From NCBI GenBank assembly GCA_964387775.1, contig CAYLZO010000220.1, positions 1 through 8,959 on the forward strand: a stretch of 8,959 nt of DNA, read 5' to 3'. This document shows, one piece after another, positions 1-5,796 of this stretch. The stretch comes from CAYLZO01 sp964387775 (GTDB taxonomy: Bacteria; Chloroflexota; Anaerolineae; JAAYZQ01). The position numbers and the translations under genes are program-made. The notes beneath the pieces are model-generated. The model searched no databases and was not told where the DNA came from. It was given only the letters and a program-made list of their open reading frames with translations. How positions within the stretch are numbered: position 1 is the first letter of the stretch; each line of letters begins with the position of its first letter.

Positions 1-74
1 AGATACAGTATCTAGCCTGTTGATTGGTTACAAAAGACTGCAGAGTCCCTGCTAAAGTCGGAAGGAGAGAGAGC

Positions 75-1358
75 ATGGAGAAATTCGTCATCCAAGGCGG
101 GATCCCGCTCAGCGGCACCGTGGTGCCCAGCGGGAACAAGAATGCGGCATTGCCCATCCTGGCCGCGACGCTGTTGACCGACGAGCCGGTCACCCTGCAG
201 AACCTGCCCCACATCGGCGACGTGCAGACGATGATCCACCTGCTGGAGGACCTGGGCGCCACGGTGCAGCGCCACGACAACCACTCGGTGACGGTGCAAG
301 TCGCCGAAATCTGCTCCACCTGTCCCGACCCCAAGCTGTTCAGCGAGATCCGGGGCTCGCTGACGCTGCTGGGGCCGATGCTGGCCCGTGCCGGGCGCAT
401 CACGCTGACCCTGCCCGGCGGCGACCGGATCGGCCGGCGGCGCATCGACACCCATCTCCTGGCCCTGGAGGCGCTGGGCGCCGAGGTGAAGCACAACGAC
501 GAGTTCGAGATGGTGGGCCCGGCGCTGCACGGCGCCGACGTGTGGCTGGACGAAGCCAGCGTGACCGGCACGGAGAACGCGGTCATGGCCGCCTGCCTGG
601 CCCGGGGCGAGACGACGATCCGCAACGCCGCCTGCGAGCCCCACGTCCAGGACCTGTGCCATTTTCTCAACGGCCTGGGCGCCCAGATCGAGGGCATCGG
701 CTCGAACGTACTTCGCGTGCAGGGCCAGGACCGGCTCTCCGGCGGCGCGTGCACCATCGGTCCCGATTTCATGGAGGTGGGCAGTTTTATCGGGCTGGCG
801 GCCGTAACCGGCGGCGAGCTCCGGATCGAGAACGCGGGCGTGGAGCACCTGGGCATGATCCGTATGGTATTCGAGCGGCTGGGCGTGCGTTTTGAGCCCC
901 AAGGCGACGCCGTCTTTGTGCCTGCCGACCAGCAACTGGCCATCGTCGACGACCTGGGCGGCGCCGTGCCCAAAGTGGACGATGCGCCCTGGCCCGGCTT
1001 CCCCACCGACCTGCTGAGCATCGCCCTGGTGGTGGCCACCCAGGCCCAGGGGACGGTACTCATCCACGAAAAGATGTTCGACAGCCGGCTCTATTTCGTG
1101 GACCGGCTCATCGCCATGGGCGCCCGCATCATCCTCTGCGATCCCCACCGGGCCGTCGTCGTCGGGCCGTCGGAATTGCACGGCGAGACGCTGCACAGCC
1201 CCGACATCCGCGCCGGCATGGCGCTCCTCATCGCCTCGCTCTGCGCCAAGGGCGAAAGCGTGATCCACAACATTCACCAGATCGACCGGGGGTACGAGCG
1301 GATTGAGCGAAAATTGCAGGCCCTGGGGGCGCGCATCGAGCGAGTCGTGGGTGACTGA
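75..1358 (+). CDS. murA: UDP-N-acetylglucosamine 1-carboxyvinyltransferase (MurA), Asp-type active site
   Basis: This cytoplasmic enzyme transfers enolpyruvate from phosphoenolpyruvate to UDP-GlcNAc, the first committed step of peptidoglycan synthesis. The protein is 427 residues, close to the usual length (E. coli 419). Visible landmarks are the Lys22-Asn23 pair in GNKNAALPIL, Arg93, the active-site loop PGGDRIGRRR (residues 114-123), Asp312 in PGFPTD and Arg405 in DRGYERIE near the C terminus. The loop residue that is the catalytic Cys in most bacteria (E. coli Cys115) is Asp117 here, as in mycobacterial and chlamydial MurA, which are insensitive to fosfomycin. I chose the ATG at 75 because AAGGAG lies 7 bases upstream and the family N terminus (MEKFVIQGG) starts there; an in-frame start at 24 has no ribosome binding site. 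The 74 bases upstream show no clear promoter. The protein family is certain; which paralogue (MurA1 or MurA2) is not. Confidence 0.96.
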   Translation: MEKFVIQGGIPLSGTVVPSGNKNAALPILAATLLTDEPVTLQNLPHIGDVQTMIHLLEDLGATVQRHDNHSVTVQVAEICSTCPDPKLFSEIRGSLTLLGPMLARAGRITLTLPGGDRIGRRRIDTHLLALEALGAEVKHNDEFEMVGPALHGADVWLDEASVTGTENAVMAACLARGETTIRNAACEPHVQDLCHFLNGLGAQIEGIGSNVLRVQGQDRLSGGACTIGPDFMEVGSFIGLAAVTGGELRIENAGVEHLGMIRMVFERLGVRFEPQGDAVFVPADQQLAIVDDLGGAVPKVDDAPWPGFPTDLLSIALVVATQAQGTVLIHEKMFDSRLYFVDRLIAMGARIILCDPHRAVVVGPSELHGETLHSPDIRAGMALLIASLCAKGESVIHNIHQIDRGYERIERKLQALGARIERVVGD

Positions 1359-1359
1359 T

Positions 1360-1388
1360 TTGCAGATTGTCTGACAGTGTGATAGAAT
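1360..1388 (+). promoter_or_regulatory. Putative extended -10 promoter for the Yip1-family gene
   Basis: TG-a-TAGAAT (1380-1388) is an extended -10 element with one mismatch to TATAAT. A weak -35-like TTGCAG lies at 1360-1365 with a 17-base spacer. It starts directly after the murA stop codon. Transcription from about 1395 would give a leader of roughly 258 bases before the next start codon. This is pattern-based only. Confidence 0.4.
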
Positions 1389-1394
1389 AAAAAC

Positions 1395-1652
1395 CGCTTC
1401 CCCCTTTGTTCAACAAAGACGAAACAATACCGGCCCTCTCGCGTAGAGGAATGTGCGAGAAGGCTCAGGTTGAATCGTAGTATGACTCACGAAAGTGGCG
1501 CCCTTTGCAGGGCAACAACGGAGAGAGCTCAAAGGACCAGAAGGGAGGTGGCGACCAGCGAGATCGTCTCTTGTAACCGGGCGTGGACCTTGAAACGGCA
1601 AGCTTGCTAAGGATTGATTTCCACTGATTTACAAAGCAAAAGGAGGACAACG
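1395..1652 (+). other. Long non-coding leader with several hairpins, unrecognised
   Basis: I see no gene here. The stretch holds several possible RNA stems: CTTTGTT/AACAAAG (1404-1418); GCC-c-TCTCGC pairing with GCGAGA-a-GGC (1433-1464) around a 12-base loop; CAC-GAAA-GTG with a tetraloop; GCCCT/AGGGC around TTGC; GAGA-TCG-TCTC; and the palindrome GCAAGCTTGC near 1600. It ends in the strong ribosome binding site AGGAGG (1641-1646) of the Yip1-family gene. The segment AGGTGGCGACCAGCGA faintly resembles a T-box motif but does not match the consensus. It could be a structured leader, a small RNA or simply untranslated DNA. Confidence 0.3.
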
Positions 1653-2216
1653 ATGATCGACCGAATTATGCGCGCCATCCGGCTAGACTGGACCGTATTC
1701 CGCGAAATCGCCGAGGACCCCAACGCGATGACCGAAGCTGCCATTATCGTGACGGTGGTCACCTTTCTGTCGGCCGTTGGCACCTTTATCGGTGCCCTCA
1801 TCGGCGAGTTGGGGATGGGCACGGCCCTTCTGGGCTTTTTCAGCGGCTGGCTCATCAGCGGCATCCTCATCGGTTGGATTGGCTGGGCGGTGCTCACCTA
1901 CTTTGTCGGCACCCTACTCTTCCAGGGCAAGACCGACATCCCTGAGATGATGCGCGTGTTGGGCTATGCCAATGCCCCGAACCTGCTCGGCATCTTTGGC
2001 TTCATCCCCTGCGTGGGCTGGCTCATCTCCCTGGCCGGCGCCATCCTGGCCTTGATCGCCGGCGTGATCGCCGTCCGCGAAGCGATGGAATTCGACACGA
2101 CCAAGGCCATCGTCACCGTGGTTATCGCTTGGGTGATTGCCTTTGTCATTAGCCTCGCTATCGGCAGCCTCATCGGCGCCGGCATGGTGATGACCTCTGG
2201 CGTGATGGGCAGTTAA
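1653..2216 (+). CDS. Yip1-domain integral membrane protein
   Basis: The product is a 187-residue polytopic membrane protein that matches the Yip1 domain pattern by eye. It has a short charged N terminus (MIDRIMRAIRLDW) and hydrophobic segments at about 29-51, 58-90, 110-141 and 152-180. The family-typical stretches RVLGYANAPNLLGIF (101-115) and REAMEFDTTKA (142-152) are present. Yip1 proteins act in vesicle traffic in eukaryotes; the role of bacterial members is unknown. The ATG at 1653 has AGGAGG 6 bases upstream; an in-frame ATG at 1614 lacks a comparable site. The gene is preceded by a long leader and followed by a strong terminator hairpin, so it is probably a single-gene transcript. No catalytic residues can be pointed to, so I assign no function beyond the membrane location. 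Confidence 0.88.
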   Translation: MIDRIMRAIRLDWTVFREIAEDPNAMTEAAIIVTVVTFLSAVGTFIGALIGELGMGTALLGFFSGWLISGILIGWIGWAVLTYFVGTLLFQGKTDIPEMMRVLGYANAPNLLGIFGFIPCVGWLISLAGAILALIAGVIAVREAMEFDTTKAIVTVVIAWVIAFVISLAIGSLIGAGMVMTSGVMGS

Positions 2217-2251
2217 CCCCGACTCACCTCAATTTCGCTCGTACAAAGACC

Positions 2252-2283
2252 ACGAGGCCCCATCTCTGGAGATGGGGCCTCGT
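2252..2283. terminator. Bidirectional intrinsic terminator hairpin
   Basis: A perfect 15-base inverted repeat occupies 2252-2266 and 2269-2283 (ACGAGGCCCCATCTC and its complement), realistically 14 pairs with a CTGG loop. It sits between two convergent stop codons, that of the Yip1-family gene on the + strand and of the metallo-hydrolase on the - strand. The flanking T-tracts are short on both sides (TTCGT on +, GTCTTTGT on -). Confidence 0.85.
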
Positions 2284-2296
2284 TCGTGACTACGCA

Positions 2297-2983
2297 TTAC
2301 AGGCGATAGCTCTCCCCCGGCTTGAGGACGACACAGCGGGCCTCGGTTTCGGCCTCGACCCTTTGGGCAAAGGCCTGAGGGTCCTGCTTGATGACGTCGA
2401 ACGTGTCGTAGTGGATGGGGATGACGACCTTGGGCTCCAGCAACTTGACCGCCCGTAGCGCGTCGTCCGGCCCCATCGTAAAATTGTCGCCGATGGGCAG
2501 GATGGCCACGTCCAGCCCCTCCTCGCCGATGAGCTTCATGTCGTAAAAGAGCCCGGTGTCGCAGGCGTGGTAGATTTTCTTGCCGTCGAGGGTCAGCAGG
2601 AAACCAGCCGGGTTGCCGCCGTAGCTGCCGTCGGGCAGGGCCGAGCCGTGGTGGGCGATAGTCAGCTTGACCCGGCCGAAGGGAAAGTCAAAGCCTCCGC
2701 CGATGTGCAGCGGATGGGCGTTCTCCACCCCCTGGTCCAGAAGCCAATTCTGGATCTCAAAGTTGGAAATCGTCGTCGCCCCGGTCCGCTTGACGATGTC
2801 CACCGCATCGCCGACGTGGTCGCCGTGGCCGTGGGAGATCAGGACGTAGTCGGCCTCGACCTCGTCGGCCGAGACGTCGGCCAGTTCGTTGCCGGTCAGA
2901 AACGGATCGATGAGCAAGTTGGTATCGCCGACGGCGACACTGAAACAAGCGTGACTATGGTACGTAAGCTCCACAACAGACAT
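2297..2983 (-). CDS. UPF0173-family metal-dependent hydrolase (metallo-beta-lactamase fold)
   Basis: This is a 228-residue single-domain metallo-beta-lactamase-fold hydrolase of the UPF0173 (YtkL-like) family. The metal ligands are visible in order: His9/His11 in the first strand, the signature His51-x-His53-x-Asp55-His56 (HGHGDH), His111-His112, Asp142 in HACDTGLF and His191 in PIHYDTF. Length and layout match the family, and no domain is missing. No signal peptide is seen, so it should be cytoplasmic. Substrate and physiological role are unknown for the family. The ATG at 2983 is supported by AGGAGGTG (2989-2996 on the - strand), 5 bases upstream. The gene is divergent from the sortase gene and ends at the shared terminator hairpin. 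The family assignment is firm; any specific function would be a guess. Confidence 0.93.
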   Translation of the reverse strand: MSVVELTYHSHACFSVAVGDTNLLIDPFLTGNELADVSADEVEADYVLISHGHGDHVGDAVDIVKRTGATTISNFEIQNWLLDQGVENAHPLHIGGGFDFPFGRVKLTIAHHGSALPDGSYGGNPAGFLLTLDGKKIYHACDTGLFYDMKLIGEEGLDVAILPIGDNFTMGPDDALRAVKLLEPKVVIPIHYDTFDVIKQDPQAFAQRVEAETEARCVVLKPGESYRL

Positions 2984-3022
2984 AGGTGCACCTCCTGATT
3001 ATTATGATAGCGGCTCTTGTTA

Positions 3023-3051
3023 ATTATAACAGAGACCGCCGGGCTTGACAA
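3023..3051 (-). promoter_or_regulatory. Sigma-70-type promoter for the UPF0173 hydrolase
   Basis: On the - strand, TTGTCA (3051-3046) and a perfect TATAAT (3028-3023) are separated by 17 bases. Transcription should start near 3016, giving a leader of about 33 bases that contains the AGGAGGTG site. The -35 hexamer overlaps that of the sortase promoter on the opposite strand. Confidence 0.7.
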
Positions 3052-3073
3052 GCTTGCGCGGATGCGATAGGAT
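3045..3073 (+). promoter_or_regulatory. Sigma-70-type promoter for the sortase gene
   Basis: A perfect TTGACA (3045-3050) and TAGGAT (3068-3073) are separated by 17 bases. The predicted transcription start, about 3080, is only about 2 bases before the ATG at 3082, so the mRNA may be leaderless. The -35 lies inside the inverted repeat GCTTG-a-CAAGC (3043-3053), which also contains the -35 of the opposing promoter. Confidence 0.65.
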
Positions 3074-3081
3074 TGCGGGCG

Positions 3082-3984
3082 ATGAGCAAATTGGTTCCGG
3101 CCCTTTCGCGGGCCATGTTGATTTTAGGCGGATTGATGATCCTGGCCGGGCTCGGCTGGGGGGTCTGGGTGCGGGTCAACGCGCCGCCGGACCCCACCAT
3201 CACCGACGAGGGCGCCGTGGTCCTGGCGGTGACGGCGCCGGCTTCCCCCTTCACGGCCACGCCCACTCCGTCGCCGACGCTGCCGCCGACCGATACCCCG
3301 GCGCCGGATCCCTCGCCGACAAAGCCGCCGCGCGCCAAAGGTCCCACACCCGAGCTGCTGCCCGACTGGACCGCCATCCCGGACGAAGCGGACCCCACGC
3401 CCACGGAGCCGCCGGCCACATCCTCGCCACCCACGCCGACACCTCGCCCCACCGCTACGCCCACTCCGCTGCCCCAGGCCCAGGAGCCGCCGACCCGCGT
3501 CGTCGCGCAGGCTATCGAACTCGACACCCAGGTCGTGCCGATGGGCTGGGAGCTGGTCGAGCACGACGGGGCAATGATATCCGAATGGATCGTGCCCGCC
3601 AAGGCTGCCGGCTGGCACATGAACTCGGCCCTGCCCGGCCACCAAGACAACGTCGTCCTGTCCGGCCACCACAACATCGAGGGCAAGGTCTTTCGCTACG
3701 TGGAGGACCTGAAACCGGGGGACGAGGTGAATCTCTACGTCGGCGACACGGAATATACCTACTGGGTGACAGAGAAATACATCTTGAAAGAAGAGGGCAT
3801 GCCCCTGCGGGTCCGTCAGAAGAACGCCCAATGGATCATGCCCACCGGGGACGAACGGCTGACCCTGGTCACCTGCTGGCCCTACGAGTGGCCGGGCAAC
3901 TCCCACCGGGTTATCGTCGTCGCCCGGCCTAGCGGGTACTTTGAAACCCTGGGCACCGAGATGGAAGAGCAGGGCGCCGAGTAG
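3082..3984 (+). CDS. Membrane-anchored sortase with Thr/Pro-rich stalk
   Basis: Sortases are cysteine transpeptidases that attach surface proteins to the cell envelope or to each other. Counting from the ATG at 3082 (300 residues), the protein has one N-terminal membrane anchor (about 10-31), a stalk rich in TPTP/PPT repeats (about 58-134) and a sortase domain (about 138-290). The catalytic triad is visible: His196 in LSGHHN, Cys265 in TLVTC and Arg276 in NSHRVIVVARP. The C-terminal tail is acidic and hydrophilic. The exact sortase class is not clear from the sequence; it looks like a class D/E-type enzyme. There is no good ribosome binding site, which fits a leaderless transcript from the promoter just upstream; a TTG at 3073 would be an alternative start but overlaps the -10 element. 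No sorting-signal substrate gene lies in the window, so its targets must be encoded elsewhere. Confidence 0.9.
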   Translation: MSKLVPALSRAMLILGGLMILAGLGWGVWVRVNAPPDPTITDEGAVVLAVTAPASPFTATPTPSPTLPPTDTPAPDPSPTKPPRAKGPTPELLPDWTAIPDEADPTPTEPPATSSPPTPTPRPTATPTPLPQAQEPPTRVVAQAIELDTQVVPMGWELVEHDGAMISEWIVPAKAAGWHMNSALPGHQDNVVLSGHHNIEGKVFRYVEDLKPGDEVNLYVGDTEYTYWVTEKYILKEEGMPLRVRQKNAQWIMPTGDERLTLVTCWPYEWPGNSHRVIVVARPSGYFETLGTEMEEQGAE

Positions 3985-3987
3985 AAC

Positions 3988-4227
3988 CTACGGCTCCTCC
4001 TCGCCCACCCACCGCTCAAGAAGAGCCAGGATCAACCACAGCAGGCCGATCACCCCGGTAGCTACGGCCAGGCACAATACAGCCGTGAGGGCCGCCGTCC
4101 GCCCGTAGATCAGCCACACCAGCCCCCCGCCGACGACCAACAAAACCAGCAAGCCACCCAGGATCAGTTGGACGTGGAGGTGCCGGCGATAGTCTCTCGA
4201 ACTGAACGACCGTCTCTTCCGTTTCAC
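3988..4227 (-). CDS. Small two-helix membrane protein, unrecognised
   Basis: The reading frame encodes 79 residues: a strongly basic N terminus (MKRKRRSFSSRDYRRH), two hydrophobic helices at about 19-41 and 46-70, and an acidic end (GEEEP). The charge pattern predicts the N terminus in the cytoplasm and a hairpin topology. The start is GTG at 4227, with a weak AGGG upstream. The gene converges on the sortase with 3 bases between stop codons and no terminator between them. I do not recognise the family. It is probably a real gene because the membrane pattern is clean and no better gene overlaps it, but no function can be given. Confidence 0.65.
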   Translation of the reverse strand: MKRKRRSFSSRDYRRHLHVQLILGGLLVLLVVGGGLVWLIYGRTAALTAVLCLAVATGVIGLLWLILALLERWVGEEEP

Positions 4228-4275
4228 GCTGGCTTTGCCCTGAATCTACACGAATTAGCGCGACATGCCCGATCC

Positions 4276-4325
4276 TGTGGATAAACCCGCAGTAGCTGTG
4301 GATAAGTGGAGTCATATGTGGACAA
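4276..4325 (-). promoter_or_regulatory. Cluster of three DnaA boxes
   Basis: TGTGGATAA occurs at 4276-4284 and at 4297-4305; both are exact complements of the consensus TTATCCACA. TGTGGACAA (complement TTGTCCACA, one mismatch) follows at 4317-4325. All three face the same way and begin 21 and 20 bases apart, about two helical turns, so they would lie on one face of the DNA. Weaker matches follow at 4336 (TTATCCTTT) and 4355 (TTTTCAACA). Confidence 0.85.
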
Positions 4326-4522
4326 ATCTAGTTCGTTATCCTTTACGCAGCCACTTTTCAACAGGAAATCGCGGATTGGGTCCGAGGGGCAGCGGCCAAG
4401 CTCGCTCCTTTGCCGAAGCATACCCGCACCGTCCACAGATCTCAAAGACAAGATTCTCTAGCGACAGGGGTTGCTGGCAAAGGAAACACCAGTCCTAGGA
4501 TGCAGGGTGGGCCAATCAGTAG

Positions 4523-4561
4523 ATCTCCACATATCCACAGCCCCTACTACGACTACGAATA
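4523..4561 (+). promoter_or_regulatory. Unwinding-unit-like element: DnaA boxes followed by DnaA-trios
   Basis: ATATCCACA (4531-4539, one mismatch to TTATCCACA) is preceded by the weaker ATCTCCACA (4523-4531). A GC spacer, GCCC, follows, then the triplets CTA CTA CGA CTA CGA ATA (4544-4561). On the complementary strand these read 3'-GAT GAT GCT GAT GCT TAT-5', matching the repeating 3'-GAT-5' trio onto which DnaA loads as single-strand filament. Box orientation and the 3' placement of the trios agree with the B. subtilis layout. Confidence 0.65.
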
Positions 4562-4608
4562 GGTAAATATATTATCAAGAGAAAGATCAGATCAAAGAAC
4601 TTTTATCC
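4562..4608. other. AT-rich candidate DNA unwinding element
   Basis: The segment from GGTAAATATATTATC through ACTTTTATCC is clearly AT-rich compared with the surrounding DNA and lies directly beyond the trio run. It overlaps the last codons of the leftward kinase-MazG gene, whose stop is at 4587-4589. It also contains an AGATCAGATC tandem repeat. Confidence 0.55.
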
Positions 4609-5645
4609 CCAAGGTGCGACCACGCTCGCTCTTGGTTAGTACTCATCTTTTTCAGATAGGCAGATTCTAGATCAATGCCCGCATAGTTCGCCAGTTTGAG
4701 CAAGTAGGCCATACAATCGGCCAATTCTGCTTCCAATGTTTCGACTTGTTTGTGCAAAGCCACTTGCCTGGCTTGTTCGTCCGTTTTGCCCTTGGCCCGC
4801 TGGGTCTCTTCTTCGATCCAGATCTGGGCCAATTCACTGCCCAGCTCGCCAACCTCCTCGTTCAGGCAAAGGTAGTTGAAATAGAGGTTGGTGTTAAAGC
4901 CCTTGTCCCGATCCAGGGCCACGTGAAACTCTTGAAAGTCGGCCAGCGGGCTCCCCCGGAAGATCAATCTGTCGGCCGGCAGCGAGGTGTCGAGCTCGGG
5001 CAGTTGCGGCTGGAAACTGCCTTCCTGGAGCACGCTACTGATCCGTTCTACGATGAACTGAAAGTCGCCTGGATTGCTGACAAAGTTGAGGTCGTTGGTG
5101 TCGATGAACAAGACGGGCAATGCCTGCTGCTCATTGAAATAGCGCTCGTACGAACGGCGCAGGGCCTCGATATAGTCCCGGTCCATGTCCCGCTCGTAAG
5201 GCCGATCTCGAAGGGCGATGCGATCCATGAGGACGCCGGTGCTGGCCTGCAAGTAGACGATCAGGTCAGGGACTGGCGTCTGCTGGGCCAGGGCCATGTG
5301 GATTTGCTGGTAGATGTCCCATTCGTCGCCGGCGAGGTTTAGTTCGGCAAAGAGCCAGTCCTTGGCAAACATATAGTCGGCAATGAGGGGGCCTTGTCCC
5401 AACCGCCCGGGCACCTGCTCCTGTTGCTGACGGTACCGGCTGAGGAGGAAAAACATCTGCGTCTGAAAGGCGTATCGAGCGCGGGACTCGTAGAATTTGG
5501 AGAGAAAGGGGTTCTCTTCAAAAACCTCCAGTACCAGGTCCGTCTGAAAGTGATCGCGGAGCATCCGGGCCAGCGTCGTCTTGCCTACACCGATGGCGCC
5601 TTCGATGACCAAGTACCAGGCCCGGTCCGTCGTCTGTTGAGTCAA
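4587..5645 (-). CDS. Deoxynucleoside kinase fused to MazG-like nucleotide pyrophosphohydrolase
   Basis: The 352-residue protein joins two enzymes of dNTP metabolism. Residues about 8-200 are a deoxynucleoside kinase of the dGK/dAK type. It has the P-loop GAIGVGKTT (16-24), the substrate region EVFEENPFLSKFY (40-52), YAFQTQMFFLLSRY (58-71), DYMFAKDWLFAE (90-101) and the LID segment RDRPYERDMD (146-155). After a Pro-rich linker, residues about 235-340 form an all-alpha MazG-like domain with EEVGE (263-267) and ELAD (307-310), the EExxE and ExxD metal-binding motifs of that family. The kinase would make dNMP from deoxynucleosides; the second domain would hydrolyse NTP or dNTP to the monophosphate and pyrophosphate. 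I chose the TTG start at 5645 because GGGAGG lies 5 bases upstream and the P-loop then falls near the N terminus as expected. Upstream in-frame ATGs would put about 65 unusual residues in front. The 3' end overlaps the putative origin. Confidence 0.9.
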   Translation of the reverse strand: MTQQTTDRAWYLVIEGAIGVGKTTLARMLRDHFQTDLVLEVFEENPFLSKFYESRARYAFQTQMFFLLSRYRQQQEQVPGRLGQGPLIADYMFAKDWLFAELNLAGDEWDIYQQIHMALAQQTPVPDLIVYLQASTGVLMDRIALRDRPYERDMDRDYIEALRRSYERYFNEQQALPVLFIDTNDLNFVSNPGDFQFIVERISSVLQEGSFQPQLPELDTSLPADRLIFRGSPLADFQEFHVALDRDKGFNTNLYFNYLCLNEEVGELGSELAQIWIEEETQRAKGKTDEQARQVALHKQVETLEAELADCMAYLLKLANYAGIDLESAYLKKMSTNQERAWSHLGDKSSLI

Positions 5646-5676
5646 GGTAACCTCCCTGTGTCTATGCGACAGCGGC

Positions 5677-5705
5677 ATTATACTCGAAAAGGTGAGTCTC
5701 AGCAA
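5677..5705 (-). promoter_or_regulatory. Promoter for the kinase-MazG gene
   Basis: On the - strand, a perfect TATAAT (5682-5677) is preceded, after 17 bases, by TTGCTG (5705-5700), a weak -35. Transcription would begin near 5670, leaving a leader of about 25 bases with the GGGAGG site at 5656-5651. Confidence 0.6.
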
Positions 5706-5751
5706 GGTATTTCTCTCCCGGTAGGCTGGTCGATTTGCGTCCACGCCTCGT

Positions 5752-5780
5752 TTCACCTTAGCCTGACTTTGTGGTATAAT
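5752..5780 (+). promoter_or_regulatory. Promoter for the phosphatase/DUF3090/SCO1664 operon
   Basis: A perfect TATAAT (5775-5780) has TTCACC (5752-5757, four of six matches to TTGACA) 17 bases upstream. The expected start near 5787 leaves only about 10 bases before the gene, so the mRNA would have a very short leader that begins around the ribosome binding site. Confidence 0.65.
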
Positions 5781-5796
5781 TGGGGGCGGAGATATG

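Larger units (their letters stand above)
4276..4611. other. Putative chromosomal replication origin (oriC)
   Basis: This stretch of more than 300 bases holds no convincing gene but has the parts of a bacterial oriC. From left to right they are a DnaA-box cluster (4276-4325), a middle part with only weak boxes (4336, 4355, about 4429), a DnaA box (4531-4539), a GC spacer, a DnaA-trio-like run (4544-4561) and an AT-rich segment (4562-4606). TTATCCCCA at 4603-4611 is a further one-mismatch box. Five GATC sites lie at 4271, 4438, 4522, 4585 and 4590. The order box, GC spacer, trio, AT-rich follows the unwinding unit described for Bacillus subtilis. The flanking genes are a small membrane protein and a nucleotide-metabolism enzyme; dnaA and dnaN are not in the window. 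A DnaA-regulated or DnaA-titrating site is the main alternative, though the trio and AT-rich parts argue for an origin. Confidence 0.72.

Noticed and set aside
12..1277. Long open frame on the - strand opposite murA (421 codons)
   Set aside because: It is the antisense shadow of a GC-rich gene. The + strand frame has full MurA motifs, and the antisense product is low-complexity His/Gly/Ala/Val-rich with no recognisable domain.
1520..1600. T-box-like sequence (AGGTGGCGACCAGCGA) in the leader before the Yip1 gene
   Set aside because: It does not match the AGGGTGGNACCGCG consensus, no specifier loop or terminator is clear, and the downstream gene is not a tRNA-synthetase or amino-acid gene.
3124..3906. 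Arg/Gly-rich open frame of 260 codons on the - strand opposite the sortase
   Set aside because: Its composition mirrors the Pro/Thr codons of the stalk; the sortase frame has the catalytic triad.
4265..4498. Small open frame (77 codons) on the + strand within the putative origin
   Set aside because: It lacks a ribosome binding site and recognisable features, and its first codons simply read through the DnaA boxes.
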